Shown: one piece after another, positions 56,194 to 64,000 of the stretch | Position numbering within the stretch: the stretch's first letter is position 1 | How the letters are laid out: each line of letters opens with the position of its first letter | Source of the DNA: Sphingomonas lenta | GTDB taxonomy: Bacteria > Pseudomonadota > Alphaproteobacteria > Sphingomonadales > Sphingomonadaceae | Assembly: GCF_002288825.1 (NCBI RefSeq) | Contig: NZ_NSLI01000003.1 | Span: forward strand, 930,001 to 994,000 | DNA length: 64,000 bases | Direction: 5' to 3' | The notes under the pieces: model-generated | Database searches by the model: none | What the model was told of the DNA's origin: nothing | Seen by the model: the letters and a program-made list of their open reading frames with translations, nothing else | Made by a program: the position numbers and the translations under genes

Positions 56194-58404
56194 TCACGCC
56201 ACCCGCGGCAGCCCCGCGATGATCTTCTCCACCGTGATCGGATACTCGCGCACCCGTACGCCGCACGCGTTGTAGACCGCATTCGCCACTGCAGCACCCA
56301 CGCCGCACAACCCCAGCTCGCCCACGCCCTTGGCCTTCATCGGCGAGGACTGAGGGTCCGCCTCGTCGAGGAAGATCACCTCCTGGTGCGGGATGTCGGC
56401 GTGGACGGGCACGTGGTACTCGGCGAGATCGTGGTTGATGAAGCAGCCGAAGCGCGTGTCGACCACCGCCTCCTCCATCAACGTCGCGCCCACGCCCATG
56501 GTCATCGCGCCGATCACCTGGCTGCGCGCGGTCTTGGGGTTGAGGATGCGGCCCGCCGCGCACACCGCGAGCATCCGCCTAACGCGGATCTCGCCCGTCA
56601 GCGCGTCCACGCCCGCCTCGACGAAATGCGCGCCAAAGGTGGATTGCTGCTGCTTCTTGCCCAGGTCGCCATAGGTCAACGTGTCCTCGGCGGACATCTC
56701 GCCCACGTCCGTCAGCGGCACGGAGCGGCCGCCCGAGCGGACCTGCCCGTCGGCGAACTCCACGTCCGTCGCGTTGAAGCCGAGCTTGGCCGCGACCTGG
56801 TCGCGCAGCTTGGCGCAGGCGGCGTAGACGCCCGCGGTGGCGCTGTTGCCGCCCCATTGCCCGCCCGATCCCGACGAGACGGGGAAGGTCGAGTCGCCCA
56901 GCCGCACGACGACCTGACTGACCGGCACGCCCATCATCTCGGCCGCGGTCTGCGCGATCACCGTGTAGCTGCCCGTGCCGATATCCGTCATGTCCGTCGA
57001 AATGGTGACGATCCCGCGCCCGTCCACCGCGACGCGCGCGCCCGACCGCATCGTCAGGTTATTGCGGAACGCCGCCGCCACGCCCATGCCGACCAGCCAG
57101 CGGCCGTCGCGCACCTGGCCCGGCTTGGGATTGCGCTTCGCCCAGCCGAACCGCTCCGCGCCCTGGCGCAGGCAGCCGATCAAGTTACGCTCGGAGAAGC
57201 GGCGCTCCGGGTGCTCGGGATCGACCTGCGTGTCGTTGAGGACGCGGAACTCGACCGGGTCCATGCCCAGCTCCTCCGCGAGTTCGTCGACCGCGGCTTC
57301 AAGCGCCATCATGCCGGGCGCTTCGCCGGGCGCGCGCATCGCGTTCGCCTCCGGCAGGTCGAGCACGGCGAGCTTCATCTCCACCATGCGGTTGGCGCCC
57401 GCGTAGAGGAGCCGCGTCTGCGACGTCGCCGTCTCCGGCCCGCCGCCGGGCAGATCGCCGGACGTGCTCTCATGGCCGATCGCGACGATGCGGCCGTCCT
57501 TGTTCGCGGCGATGCGCAGCCGCTGCACGGTCGCGGGCCGGTGCGTGGTGTTGTTGAACACCTGCTGGCGGGTCAGCGCGACCTTGACCGGCCGCTTCGC
57601 CGCGCGCGCGCCGAGCGCGGCCATGACCACGTCGGAGCGGATCCAGAGCTTCGACCCGAAGCCGCCGCCCACGTAAGGAGAGATCACGCGCACCTTCTCG
57701 CGCGGGATGAGCAGCGCTTGGGACACGTCGCGCACCGCCCAGTTGATCATCTGGTTGGACGTCCACAGCGTCAGCTCGTCGCCGTCCCACGCCGCGATCG
57801 TCGCCTGCGGCTCCATCATCGCGTGGCTCTCGTCGGGTGTGGTGTACTCCACGTCGACCTTGACGGGCGCGCGGGCGAAGGCGGCATCGAAATCGCCGAT
57901 CTCGATGCGGCCGGGGGACGCGCTGCCTTCGCCGCTCGAGTCGCTGACGGGCTTGGCGCTCGGTATGGCAGCGCGCAGGTCGAACTGGCCTTGCGCGCGG
58001 GCGTAGTCGACGCGGATCAGCTTGGCGGCGGCGCGCGCCTGCTCGAACGTCTCGGCGACAACGATCGCGATTGCCTGGTCGAAATGCTCGACCTCGGGCC
58101 CGCCCATCAGATTAGCAGTAATTGCCTTGGGCTTGCCGAGCTTGCCCGCATTCTCGTGCGTGACGATCGCGATGACGCCCGGCGCGCTCTTGGCGTCGGC
58201 GAGGTCGAACGAGCGGATGCGGCCCTTGGCGATCGCGGAGCCGAGGATGAAGCCATAGGCCTGGTTCGGCACGACGTCGTGGCGCTCATAGGCGTAAGGG
58301 GCGACCCCGCACACCTTGAGCGGGCCGTCGATGCGGTCGATCGGTTGGCCCACGACCTTCATCCGGTCGATCGGGTTCGTGCCCGCGGGCTGGTCGAAGC
58401 GCAT
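56194..58404 (-). CDS. Aldehyde oxidoreductase molybdopterin-binding subunit (PaoC-like)
   Basis: A 736-residue large subunit of a xanthine-oxidase family enzyme. Signatures are DGPLKVCGVAPYAYE, MMEPQATIAAWDGDELTLWTS in parts, PYVGGGFGSKLWIR, the moco stretch SGSGGQWGGNSA, and the catalytic Glu in KGVGELGLCGVGAAV near the C-terminus. No twin-arginine signal is present on this subunit; it is expected to ride with the small subunit. It starts on the last base of the FAD subunit stop (TGATG). Confidence 0.94.
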   Translation of the reverse strand: MRFDQPAGTNPIDRMKVVGQPIDRIDGPLKVCGVAPYAYERHDVVPNQAYGFILGSAIAKGRIRSFDLADAKSAPGVIAIVTHENAGKLGKPKAITANLMGGPEVEHFDQAIAIVVAETFEQARAAAKLIRVDYARAQGQFDLRAAIPSAKPVSDSSGEGSASPGRIEIGDFDAAFARAPVKVDVEYTTPDESHAMMEPQATIAAWDGDELTLWTSNQMINWAVRDVSQALLIPREKVRVISPYVGGGFGSKLWIRSDVVMAALGARAAKRPVKVALTRQQVFNNTTHRPATVQRLRIAANKDGRIVAIGHESTSGDLPGGGPETATSQTRLLYAGANRMVEMKLAVLDLPEANAMRAPGEAPGMMALEAAVDELAEELGMDPVEFRVLNDTQVDPEHPERRFSERNLIGCLRQGAERFGWAKRNPKPGQVRDGRWLVGMGVAAAFRNNLTMRSGARVAVDGRGIVTISTDMTDIGTGSYTVIAQTAAEMMGVPVSQVVVRLGDSTFPVSSGSGGQWGGNSATAGVYAACAKLRDQVAAKLGFNATDVEFADGQVRSGGRSVPLTDVGEMSAEDTLTYGDLGKKQQQSTFGAHFVEAGVDALTGEIRVRRMLAVCAAGRILNPKTARSQVIGAMTMGVGATLMEEAVVDTRFGCFINHDLAEYHVPVHADIPHQEVIFLDEADPQSSPMKAKGVGELGLCGVGAAVANAVYNACGVRVREYPITVEKIIAGLPRVA

Positions 58405-59351
58405 CAGGCCTTGGCCTCCCCGAACACCTGCGCGAGCGTGCGCTCGACGAGCGGGACCTTGAACGCGTTCTGGGGCGTGGTGCGCGCGCCGGCGAGCACG
58501 GTCGCGGCGACCTCGCGCGCGTCGCCCATGCGCCGCTCCGCCGCCTCGACGCGCCAGGGCTTGTGCGCGAGGCCGCCGAAGGCGAGCCGACCGGCGCCGC
58601 GCTTAGGGATGACGGCCGCGACCGAGATCAGCGCGAAGGCGTAGGACGCCCGGTCGCGGACCTTGCGATAGGTCTGATAGCCGCGGACCGGCTTGGGCAG
58701 CGTCACGGCGGTGATCAGCTCGCCGGGTGCAAGATTGGTGTCGATATGCGGCGTGTCGCCGGGCAGCCGGTGGAACTCGGCGATGGGAAACGTCCGCGTC
58801 GAGCCGTCGGGCCGCACCGTCTCTACGGTCGCATCGAGCGCGCGCATCGCGACCGCCATGTCGCTGGGGTGGGTGGCGATGCACTGCTCGCTCGTCCCCA
58901 TGATCGCGAGGTTGCGGTTGAACCCGCCCAGCGCCGCGCAGCCGGAACCGGGACGGCGCTTGTTGCAGGGCTTGGTGGTGTCGTAGAAATAAGGGCAGCG
59001 CGTCCGCTGGAGCAGGTTGCCGGCCGTGGTCGCCTTGTTGCGCAGCTGTCCGCTCGCGCCCGACAGCAGCGCGCGGGAGAGGACGCCGTAGTCGCGCCGC
59101 ACGCGCTTGTCGCTCGCAAGGTCGGTGTTGCGCACCAGCGCGCCGATCCTGAGGCCTCCCTCGCGCGTCTCCTCGATGCGGTTGAGGCCGACTCGGTTTA
59201 CGTCGATTAGGTGGGCAGGCGTCTCGATCTGCAGCTTCATCAAATCGAGCAGATTTGTCCCGCCGGCGATGAACCTCGAGCCCGGCGTGCGCGCCGCGGC
59301 AGCCGCGGCCTCGGCGGGGGTGGCGGCGCGTTCGTAGGTGAAGCTCTTCAT
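58404..59351 (-). CDS. Aldehyde oxidoreductase FAD-binding subunit (PaoB-like)
   Basis: A 315-residue medium subunit. The FAD site is [16 protein letters not shown] Cys-rich loop [20 protein letters not shown] with further Cys in GCAALGG and [11 protein letters not shown] matches the extra [4Fe-4S] cluster known from PaoB-type subunits. It overlaps the small subunit stop (ATGA). Confidence 0.93.
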   Translation of the reverse strand: MKSFTYERAATPAEAAAAAARTPGSRFIAGGTNLLDLMKLQIETPAHLIDVNRVGLNRIEETREGGLRIGALVRNTDLASDKRVRRDYGVLSRALLSGASGQLRNKATTAGNLLQRTRCPYFYDTTKPCNKRRPGSGCAALGGFNRNLAIMGTSEQCIATHPSDMAVAMRALDATVETVRPDGSTRTFPIAEFHRLPGDTPHIDTNLAPGELITAVTLPKPVRGYQTYRKVRDRASYAFALISVAAVIPKRGAGRLAFGGLAHKPWRVEAAERRMGDAREVAATVLAGARTTPQNAFKVPLVERTLAQVFGEAKA

Positions 59352-59968
59352 GCCCGCGACACCTCCGTCATCGCGTCGATGATATTGGAATAGGCGCCGC
59401 AACGGCAGATGTTGCCACTCATCCGCTCGCGCATCTCGTCCACCGACACGCGCGGCCGGTCGTCCAGGTCGCCCGCGACGTGGCTCGGCACGCCGGCGGC
59501 GATCTCGCGCAACACGCCCACCGCCGAGCAGATCTGGCCGGGCGTGCAGTAGCCGCACTGATAGGCGTCGTGCTTCACGAACGCCGCTTGCATCGGGTGG
59601 AGCTTCTCGGGCGTGCCCAGCCCCTCGATCGTGGTCACCTCGTCGCCCTCGTGCATCACGGCGAGGGAGAGGCAGGAGTTGATCCGCCGCCCGCCGACCA
59701 GCACCGTGCACGCGCCGCACTGGCCGTGATCGCAGCCCTTCTTGGAGCCGGTGAGCTTCAGGTGCTCGCGCAACGCGTCGAGCAACGAGGTCCGCGGGTC
59801 GATGCGGAGGCTGACGGGGCGACCGTTCACCGTCATCGACACGGGCATGAGCACGGCGGGCTCGGGCGTCTGCCCCTCGGCCTCATCTCCGCCGATCCCG
59901 GCGGCCGCCACCGCCGCCGCACCGCCGCCGATCACGCCGCGCCTCGAAACGTCGAGAGCCCCGCCCAT
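59348..59968 (-). CDS. Aldehyde oxidoreductase 2Fe-2S subunit (PaoA-like), Tat-exported
   Basis: A 206-residue small subunit. The N-terminus carries a twin-arginine signal [17 protein letters not shown]. Two [2Fe-2S] cluster regions follow: [16 protein letters not shown] with RRINSCLSL, and [13 protein letters not shown] with [12 protein letters not shown]. It is the first gene of the three-gene set; no PaoD-type chaperone is in the window. Confidence 0.95.
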   Translation of the reverse strand: MGGALDVSRRGVIGGGAAAVAAAGIGGDEAEGQTPEPAVLMPVSMTVNGRPVSLRIDPRTSLLDALREHLKLTGSKKGCDHGQCGACTVLVGGRRINSCLSLAVMHEGDEVTTIEGLGTPEKLHPMQAAFVKHDAYQCGYCTPGQICSAVGVLREIAAGVPSHVAGDLDDRPRVSVDEMRERMSGNICRCGAYSNIIDAMTEVSRA

Positions 59969-60014
59969 GTGTTTCTCCGCATCACCTGGACCAGGGATAG
60001 CCGAAGCGGAACGC

Positions 60015-60653
60015 TTACGCCACGCCCCGCTTGCCCCGCGCCTGACCCTCGACGAGGCTGATCGCGCGCTCGACGGCGGCCTCGATCGACAGGTTGCTCG
60101 TGTCGAGCGGCGCGGCGTCCGCGGCCTGCGCCAGCGGCGCGGTCGATCGGTGGCTGTCCCGCGCGTCGCGGTCGCGGATGTCGGCCAACACCTGTTCGTA
60201 GGTGATGGCCTTGCCGCGCGAGAGCAGCTCGTTGTGGCGGCGGCGCGCGCGCACTGGGGCGGTCGCCTTGACGAACAGCTTGGCGTCGGCGTCGGGCGCG
60301 ATCACCGTGCCGATGTCGCGCCCGTCGAGCACCGCGCCGCCCGGCTGGTGCGCGAACCGCTTTTGCCGCGCGAGCAGCGCCGCGCGCACCAGCGGGTGGG
60401 CGGACACGACGGACGCCATCTGCCCCACCTCGTCGTCGCGCAGGCCCGGATCGGCGAGCGTCAGCTCGTCGAAGTCGCAGGCGGCGACCGCGTCGGCTTC
60501 CTTGGTCGGGTCGAGCTCCAGCCGGCGGACGGTGTGCGCGACCGCGCGGTAGAGCAGGCCCGTGTCGAGGTGCGGTAGGTTGAAGTGGCGGGCGAGCGCG
60601 CGGGCGATGGTGCCCTTGCCGCTCGCCGCGGGGCCGTCGACGGCGATGATCAT
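60015..60653 (-). CDS. cmk: Cytidylate kinase (Cmk)
   Basis: A 212-residue P-loop kinase that phosphorylates CMP and dCMP. Motifs are [52 protein letters not shown] and [13 protein letters not shown]. It overlaps the aroA stop by 4 nt (ATGA), the common aroA-cmk pairing. Confidence 0.97.
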   Translation of the reverse strand: MIIAVDGPAASGKGTIARALARHFNLPHLDTGLLYRAVAHTVRRLELDPTKEADAVAACDFDELTLADPGLRDDEVGQMASVVSAHPLVRAALLARQKRFAHQPGGAVLDGRDIGTVIAPDADAKLFVKATAPVRARRRHNELLSRGKAITYEQVLADIRDRDARDSHRSTAPLAQAADAAPLDTSNLSIEAAVERAISLVEGQARGKRGVA

Positions 60654-61987
60654 TGGGGCTCCCGGCCCAGAAGGCCGTCCAGGGTGGGGAAGAAGGCGGG
60701 ATAGCTGGTCGCGACCGGCCCCGCGTCGTCGAGCAGGACGGGCCGGCGGGCGTGGAGGCCGGCCACAGCCATGCTCATTGCGATGCGGTGGTCGAGCCGC
60801 GTCGCGACATGGCCGCTGCCGGGGATCGGCTCGCCGCCCGTGCCCTGGATCGCGAGCCCGTCCTCGAACTCCTGCGTCGAGACTCCGTTCGCCCCGAGCG
60901 CGGCGGCCATGGCGGCGATGCGGTCCGACTCTTTCACGCGCAGCTCGTGCGCGCCGCGCGCCACCGTCTTGCCGGAGGCGAAGGCGGCGGCGACGAACAG
61001 CGCCGGATACTCGTCGATCATCGACGGGGCGAGCTCAGGCGGCACCTCGATCGCGGAGAGCGGCGCATGACGAACGCGCAGGTCGGCCACAGGCTCCCCG
61101 CCGACGACACGCGCGTCCTGCTCGACGATGTCCGCGCCCATCAAGCGCATCGCCGCGATCAGCCCCGTGCGCGTGGGGTTCAGCCCGACATTGCGGATGA
61201 GCAGGTCGGAGCCGGGCACTATGCTCGCCGCGACGATCCAGAAGGCGCCGGACGAAGGGTCGCCGGGCACGACGATGTCCTGCGGACGGAGCTCCGCCTC
61301 GCCGGCGATCGAGATGACGCGGCCGTCCGGCGTCTCCTCCACCGAGAGCGCCGCGCCGAAGCCGGCCAGCATCCGCTCCGAATGGTCGCGCGTCGGCACC
61401 GGCTCGATCACGCGCGTGATCCCCGGCGCGTTCAGCCCGGCGAGCAGCACCGCCGACTTCACCTGCGCCGACGCGACGGGCAGGTGGTACTCGATCGGCA
61501 CCGCCGGACAGAGGCCCCGCAGCATCAGCGGCAGCGTGCCGCCGGGGCTGGCAGTCACGTCCGCTCCCATCCGGGAGAGCGGCTCGATCACCCGCGCCAT
61601 GGGGCGGCGGGACAGGCTGGCGTCGCCGGTGAAGGTGGCGGTGATCGGGTGGCTCGCGACCAGGCCCATGAGGAGCCGCGTCGAGGTGCCGCTATTTCCC
61701 ATGTCGAGCGCTTGCGCGGGCTGGAGCAGGCCTCCCACGCCGACGCCGTGCACCGTCCAGACGCCGTCGGCGCTCCGCTCGATCGTCGCCCCCATGGCTC
61801 GCATGGCGGCGGCGGTGGCGAGCACGTCCTCGCCCTCAAGCAGGCCGGTGACCCGGCTCTCGCCGACGGCGAGCGCGGACAGCATCAGCGCGCGGTGGCT
61901 GATCGACTTGTCGCCCGGCACCGTCACGACGCCGGTCAACGGGCCGCGGGACTCGACCGTCCGTGGGGAGGGCTGGGCGGCTGACAT
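60650..61987 (-). CDS. aroA: 3-phosphoshikimate 1-carboxyvinyltransferase (EPSP synthase)
   Basis: A 445-residue shikimate-pathway enzyme. Motifs are [75 protein letters not shown] and [13 protein letters not shown]. The last block has the conserved DHR, and LDMGNSGTS carries Gly at the position that is Gly-Asn-Ala/Ser-Gly-Thr in class I/II enzymes. It is divergent from the FYDLN-acid gene. Confidence 0.97.
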   Translation of the reverse strand: MSAAQPSPRTVESRGPLTGVVTVPGDKSISHRALMLSALAVGESRVTGLLEGEDVLATAAAMRAMGATIERSADGVWTVHGVGVGGLLQPAQALDMGNSGTSTRLLMGLVASHPITATFTGDASLSRRPMARVIEPLSRMGADVTASPGGTLPLMLRGLCPAVPIEYHLPVASAQVKSAVLLAGLNAPGITRVIEPVPTRDHSERMLAGFGAALSVEETPDGRVISIAGEAELRPQDIVVPGDPSSGAFWIVAASIVPGSDLLIRNVGLNPTRTGLIAAMRLMGADIVEQDARVVGGEPVADLRVRHAPLSAIEVPPELAPSMIDEYPALFVAAAFASGKTVARGAHELRVKESDRIAAMAAALGANGVSTQEFEDGLAIQGTGGEPIPGSGHVATRLDHRIAMSMAVAGLHARRPVLLDDAGPVATSYPAFFPTLDGLLGREPQ

Positions 61988-62089
61988 AGGTTGGCGGGGC
62001 GCTTTGACAGTCCGGTTGCGTCATGGCAAGGCGCGCCCCACTTTGCGCCGGGACCACCCGGATCCACCACGAAAGGCACCACCGCGGCC

Positions 62090-62410
62090 ATGATCAAGCC
62101 GGAATGGGGCACGAAGCGCACGTGCCCGAAATGCGCGACGCGTTTCTACGACCTCACCAAGGACGACCCCGTCACCTGCATTAACTGCAGCTATGCTTGG
62201 GAGCCCGAGCCGATCCTGAAGTCCAAGCAGCCGCTGCCCTTCGAGGCCGCCAAGGCTGATCCGGCCAAGGACAATGTGCTGGCCGGCGGGGACGAGGACG
62301 ATCTGGACATCGCGGTCGAGGAGGAGGAACCCTCGGCGGACGACGAAGTCGACCTGGGCGGCGACGACGACCTGGGCGTCGAGACCGGCAACGAGGACGA
62401 CGAGCAGTAG
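62090..62410 (+). CDS. FYDLN-acid zinc-ribbon protein (TIGR02300)
   Basis: A 106-residue alphaproteobacterial protein. The N-terminal zinc ribbon has CPKCATRFYDLTKDD and CINCSYAW. The second half is strongly acidic (EEEEPSADDE, GDDDLG), the hallmark of the family. The function is unknown. The ATG at 62090 was chosen for its family N-terminus (MIKPEWGTKR); only a weak AAAGG lies upstream. Confidence 0.9.
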   Translation: MIKPEWGTKRTCPKCATRFYDLTKDDPVTCINCSYAWEPEPILKSKQPLPFEAAKADPAKDNVLAGGDEDDLDIAVEEEEPSADDEVDLGGDDDLGVETGNEDDEQ

Positions 62411-62418
62411 AAGCACGC

Positions 62419-62505
62419 CCGTTCGTGCCGAGCTTGTCGAAGCACCGTCCTTCTTACCGATGGTGGAGAGAAGAACGGTCCTTCGACAAGCTTAGGACGG
62501 ACGGA
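62419..62505. repeat. Family C imperfect palindromic repeat
   Basis: CGTTCGTGCCGAGCTTGTCG with AAGCACCGTCC faces ACGGTCCTTCGACAAGCTTA with GGACGGACGG. The two halves form a long imperfect inverted repeat. A related element is at 19994-20075. It follows the FYDLN-acid gene. Confidence 0.7.
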
Positions 62506-62536
62506 GGAGTTGGGGTAGGGCGATCCGTTTCGCCGC

Positions 62537-62565
62537 TTGCCAACCCCCGCGCGCCCCGCTAGGGG
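62537..62565 (+). promoter_or_regulatory. Putative tRNA-Ala promoter
   Basis: TTGCCA is followed after 17 nt by TAGGGG, then a GC-rich discriminator GACGCGCC. It resembles the tRNA-Pro promoter in -35 and discriminator, with a weaker -10. Confidence 0.35.
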
Positions 62566-62586
62566 ACGCGCCTTCCCGGACGGAAT

Positions 62587-62662
62587 GGGGCCGTAGCTCA
62601 GCTGGGAGAGCGTCGCAATGGCATTGCGAAGGTCAGGGGTTCGATCCCCCTCGGCTCCACCA
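62587..62662 (+). tRNA. tRNA-Ala (anticodon GGC)
   Basis: A 76-nt tRNA with encoded CCA. The acceptor stem GGGGCCG pairs with CGGCTCC (one G-T). The D arm is AGCTCAGCTGGGAGAGC, the anticodon loop ATGGCAT gives GGC, and the T arm is GGTTCGATCCC. Confidence 0.97.
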
Positions 62663-62751
62663 TTCCACGGATGATATCGGATAACTTCTCGCCTCGACGC
62701 TGACGCAATCTCCGCCTGGCGCGGGTGGCGCATCGTCTGTACCCGGCCGCG

Positions 62752-63975
62752 ATGACTCCCGAACCTCAGCCTCATCCGGGCGTCCGCCGTGGCGAGTTCG
62801 TGGCCTTCGTGGCTGCGATCATGGCCGTGAACGCGCTCGGCACCGACCTGATGCTGCCCGCGCTGTCGACGATCGGGAGCGAACTCCGGGTGGCGAACGC
62901 CAACGACCAGCAGTGGATCGTCACCTCCTACCTTTTCGGCTTCGGCCTGGGCCAGCTCGCCTACGGGCCGCTGGCCGACCGCTTCGGGCGCAAGCCGGTG
63001 CTGATGATCACGCTCGCCGGGTTCGTGGCGGCCAGCGTCTTCGCCGCGAGCGCCGCCACCTTCGCGGCGCTGATCGGCGCGCGCGTGCTGATGGGGCTCA
63101 TGTCGGCCTCCACGCGCGTGCTGTCGGTCGCGATCGTGCGCGACAGCTATTCCGGGCGGCGCATGGCGCGCATCTCGTCCATGGCGACCATGGTGTTCTT
63201 CCTGGTGCCGATCCTCGCGCCGACGCTCGGGGCGGGGTTGCTGGAGTTCGGGCCGTGGCGCTTCATCTTCTACGCGCTCGCCGTCTTCGCCGCCGCCGTG
63301 CTTGTTTGGGCGGCGCTGCGGCTGCCCGAGACGCTGTCGCCGGAACGGCGGCGGCGGATCTCGCTCTCGGCGCTCTCTGAGGCCTATCGGCTCACGCTTA
63401 GCAATCGCTACTCGATCGGCTATGCGCTCGCCGGGTCGATGACGTTCGGCGGCATCATCGCCTTCGTCTCGTCGGCCGAGCAGGTGTTCACCGACACGTT
63501 CGGCGCGGGCGAGCGGTTCACGTTGCTCTTCGCCCTGTGCGCCTTCTTCATGGGGCTGGCCGCCTTCTTCAACAGCCGATTGGTCGAGCGGTTGGGCACA
63601 AGGCTCATCTCGCAATCGGGCCTCATCGCGCTGATCGGGCTCTCCGCCGTGCATATCCTCGTGGCCCGTGCGGGTGCTGAGACGCTATGGACCTACGTCG
63701 CATTCCAGGCGCTTTCCATGACCTGCATCGGCCTATGCGGCGCTAATTTCGGGGCGATGGCGATGGAGCCGGTCGGCCATGTCGCGGGCACCGCTTCGTC
63801 GGTCCAAGGCTTCGTGACGGGCGTGGGCGCGGTCGCGGTGGGATCTGCGATCGGCCAAGCCTATGACGGCACCACCTATCCGCTCGCGGTAGGTTATCTG
63901 CTCATTGGCCTCGGCGCTCTCGGGATCGTGTACGTGGTCGAGGGCGGCAAGCTGTTCCGGGCGCGCATGGCGTGA
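62752..63975 (+). CDS. Bcr/CflA-type MFS drug exporter
   Basis: A 407-residue 12-helix major facilitator. The motif A region is QQWIVTSYLFGFGLGQLAYGPLADRFGRKP (described by its ends) with the GPLADRFGRKP loop between helices 2 and 3; LPALSTIGSEL in helix 1 region and ARVLMGLMSASTRVLSVAIVRD follow, as in Bcr/CflA proteins. Drug identity is unknown. The start at 62752 (M-T-P-E-P-Q) is preferred over a GTG nine codons earlier. It follows tRNA-Ala. Confidence 0.9.
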   Translation: MTPEPQPHPGVRRGEFVAFVAAIMAVNALGTDLMLPALSTIGSELRVANANDQQWIVTSYLFGFGLGQLAYGPLADRFGRKPVLMITLAGFVAASVFAASAATFAALIGARVLMGLMSASTRVLSVAIVRDSYSGRRMARISSMATMVFFLVPILAPTLGAGLLEFGPWRFIFYALAVFAAAVLVWAALRLPETLSPERRRRISLSALSEAYRLTLSNRYSIGYALAGSMTFGGIIAFVSSAEQVFTDTFGAGERFTLLFALCAFFMGLAAFFNSRLVERLGTRLISQSGLIALIGLSAVHILVARAGAETLWTYVAFQALSMTCIGLCGANFGAMAMEPVGHVAGTASSVQGFVTGVGAVAVGSAIGQAYDGTTYPLAVGYLLIGLGALGIVYVVEGGKLFRARMA

Positions 63976-64000
63976 CGCCGGTCAGCCTCTCGGCACGGAG

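Noticed and set aside
56386-58644. 752-codon plus-strand frame opposite the molybdenum subunit
   Set aside because: It is antisense to PaoC/PaoB-like genes that have full cofactor motifs, so it is a composition shadow.

Overview
The window is a high-GC chromosomal segment of an alphaproteobacterium, most likely a member of the Sphingomonadales. This rests on gene content and order: an alphaproteobacterial TrcR/DUF1013 regulator, a FYDLN-acid zinc protein, a DUF1192 protein, a coaD/peptidyl-prolyl isomerase/queA run, a yajC-secD-secF-Mth938 operon, a gene-transfer-agent type lysis pair, and an alphaproteobacterial-type LexA box (GTTC-N7-GTTC). About 62 protein genes, two tRNA genes (Pro-GGG and Ala-GGC), three hairpin terminators and three families of intergenic palindromic repeats are supported. 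No rRNA, transposase, integrase or CRISPR array was seen.

Layout. 1-6931: a mostly minus-strand block for tRNA queuosine, coenzyme A and isoprenoids (xseB, ispA, coaD, peptidyl-prolyl isomerase, queA, tgt). It is interrupted between queA and tgt by an EF-hand protein and an oppositely oriented RTX-tailed PQQ-type sugar dehydrogenase. 7010-19000: accessory metabolism and stress genes (repeat-tailed lipoprotein, aldehyde dehydrogenase, methyltransferase, DUF2171/PRC protein, ClpA, quinone oxidoreductase, a YqiJ/flotillin pair). 19140-28600: a metallophosphatase/glycosyltransferase pair, TrcR, an MBL hydrolase, NAD synthetase and a multi-PAS hybrid histidine kinase. 28600-38300: PanB, the TPR-BamB-Der run, an Hpt protein, a DUF418 membrane protein, RecN and BamD. 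38349-43743: mannose-6-phosphate isomerase, a second GT4 glycosyltransferase and the Sec membrane operon. 44053-45499: tRNA-Pro and a GH108 endolysin plus GTA-type holin behind a perfect LexA-type box. 45509-51193: esterase, HslVU, two tandem paralogous lipoproteins and a coupled hydrolase/VOC/GloB operon. 51278-56080: a very large propeller-amidohydrolase and a secreted trypsin-like protease. 56194-61987: a PaoABC-like periplasmic molybdenum aldehyde oxidoreductase, then cmk and aroA. 62090-63975: FYDLN-acid protein, tRNA-Ala and a Bcr/CflA drug exporter.

The genes are largely core: envelope building (BamB, BamD, SecDF, YajC, sugar and lipid enzymes), proteolysis (ClpA, HslVU), cofactors (CoA, NAD, pantothenate, queuosine) and genome maintenance (RecN, XseB, Der). 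The accessory content lies in secreted or periplasmic enzymes and in the lysis cassette. Many gene borders carry composite palindromic repeats whose inner stems differ in sequence but keep pairing. These repeats and the LexA-boxed lysis module are the most interesting non-textbook features.
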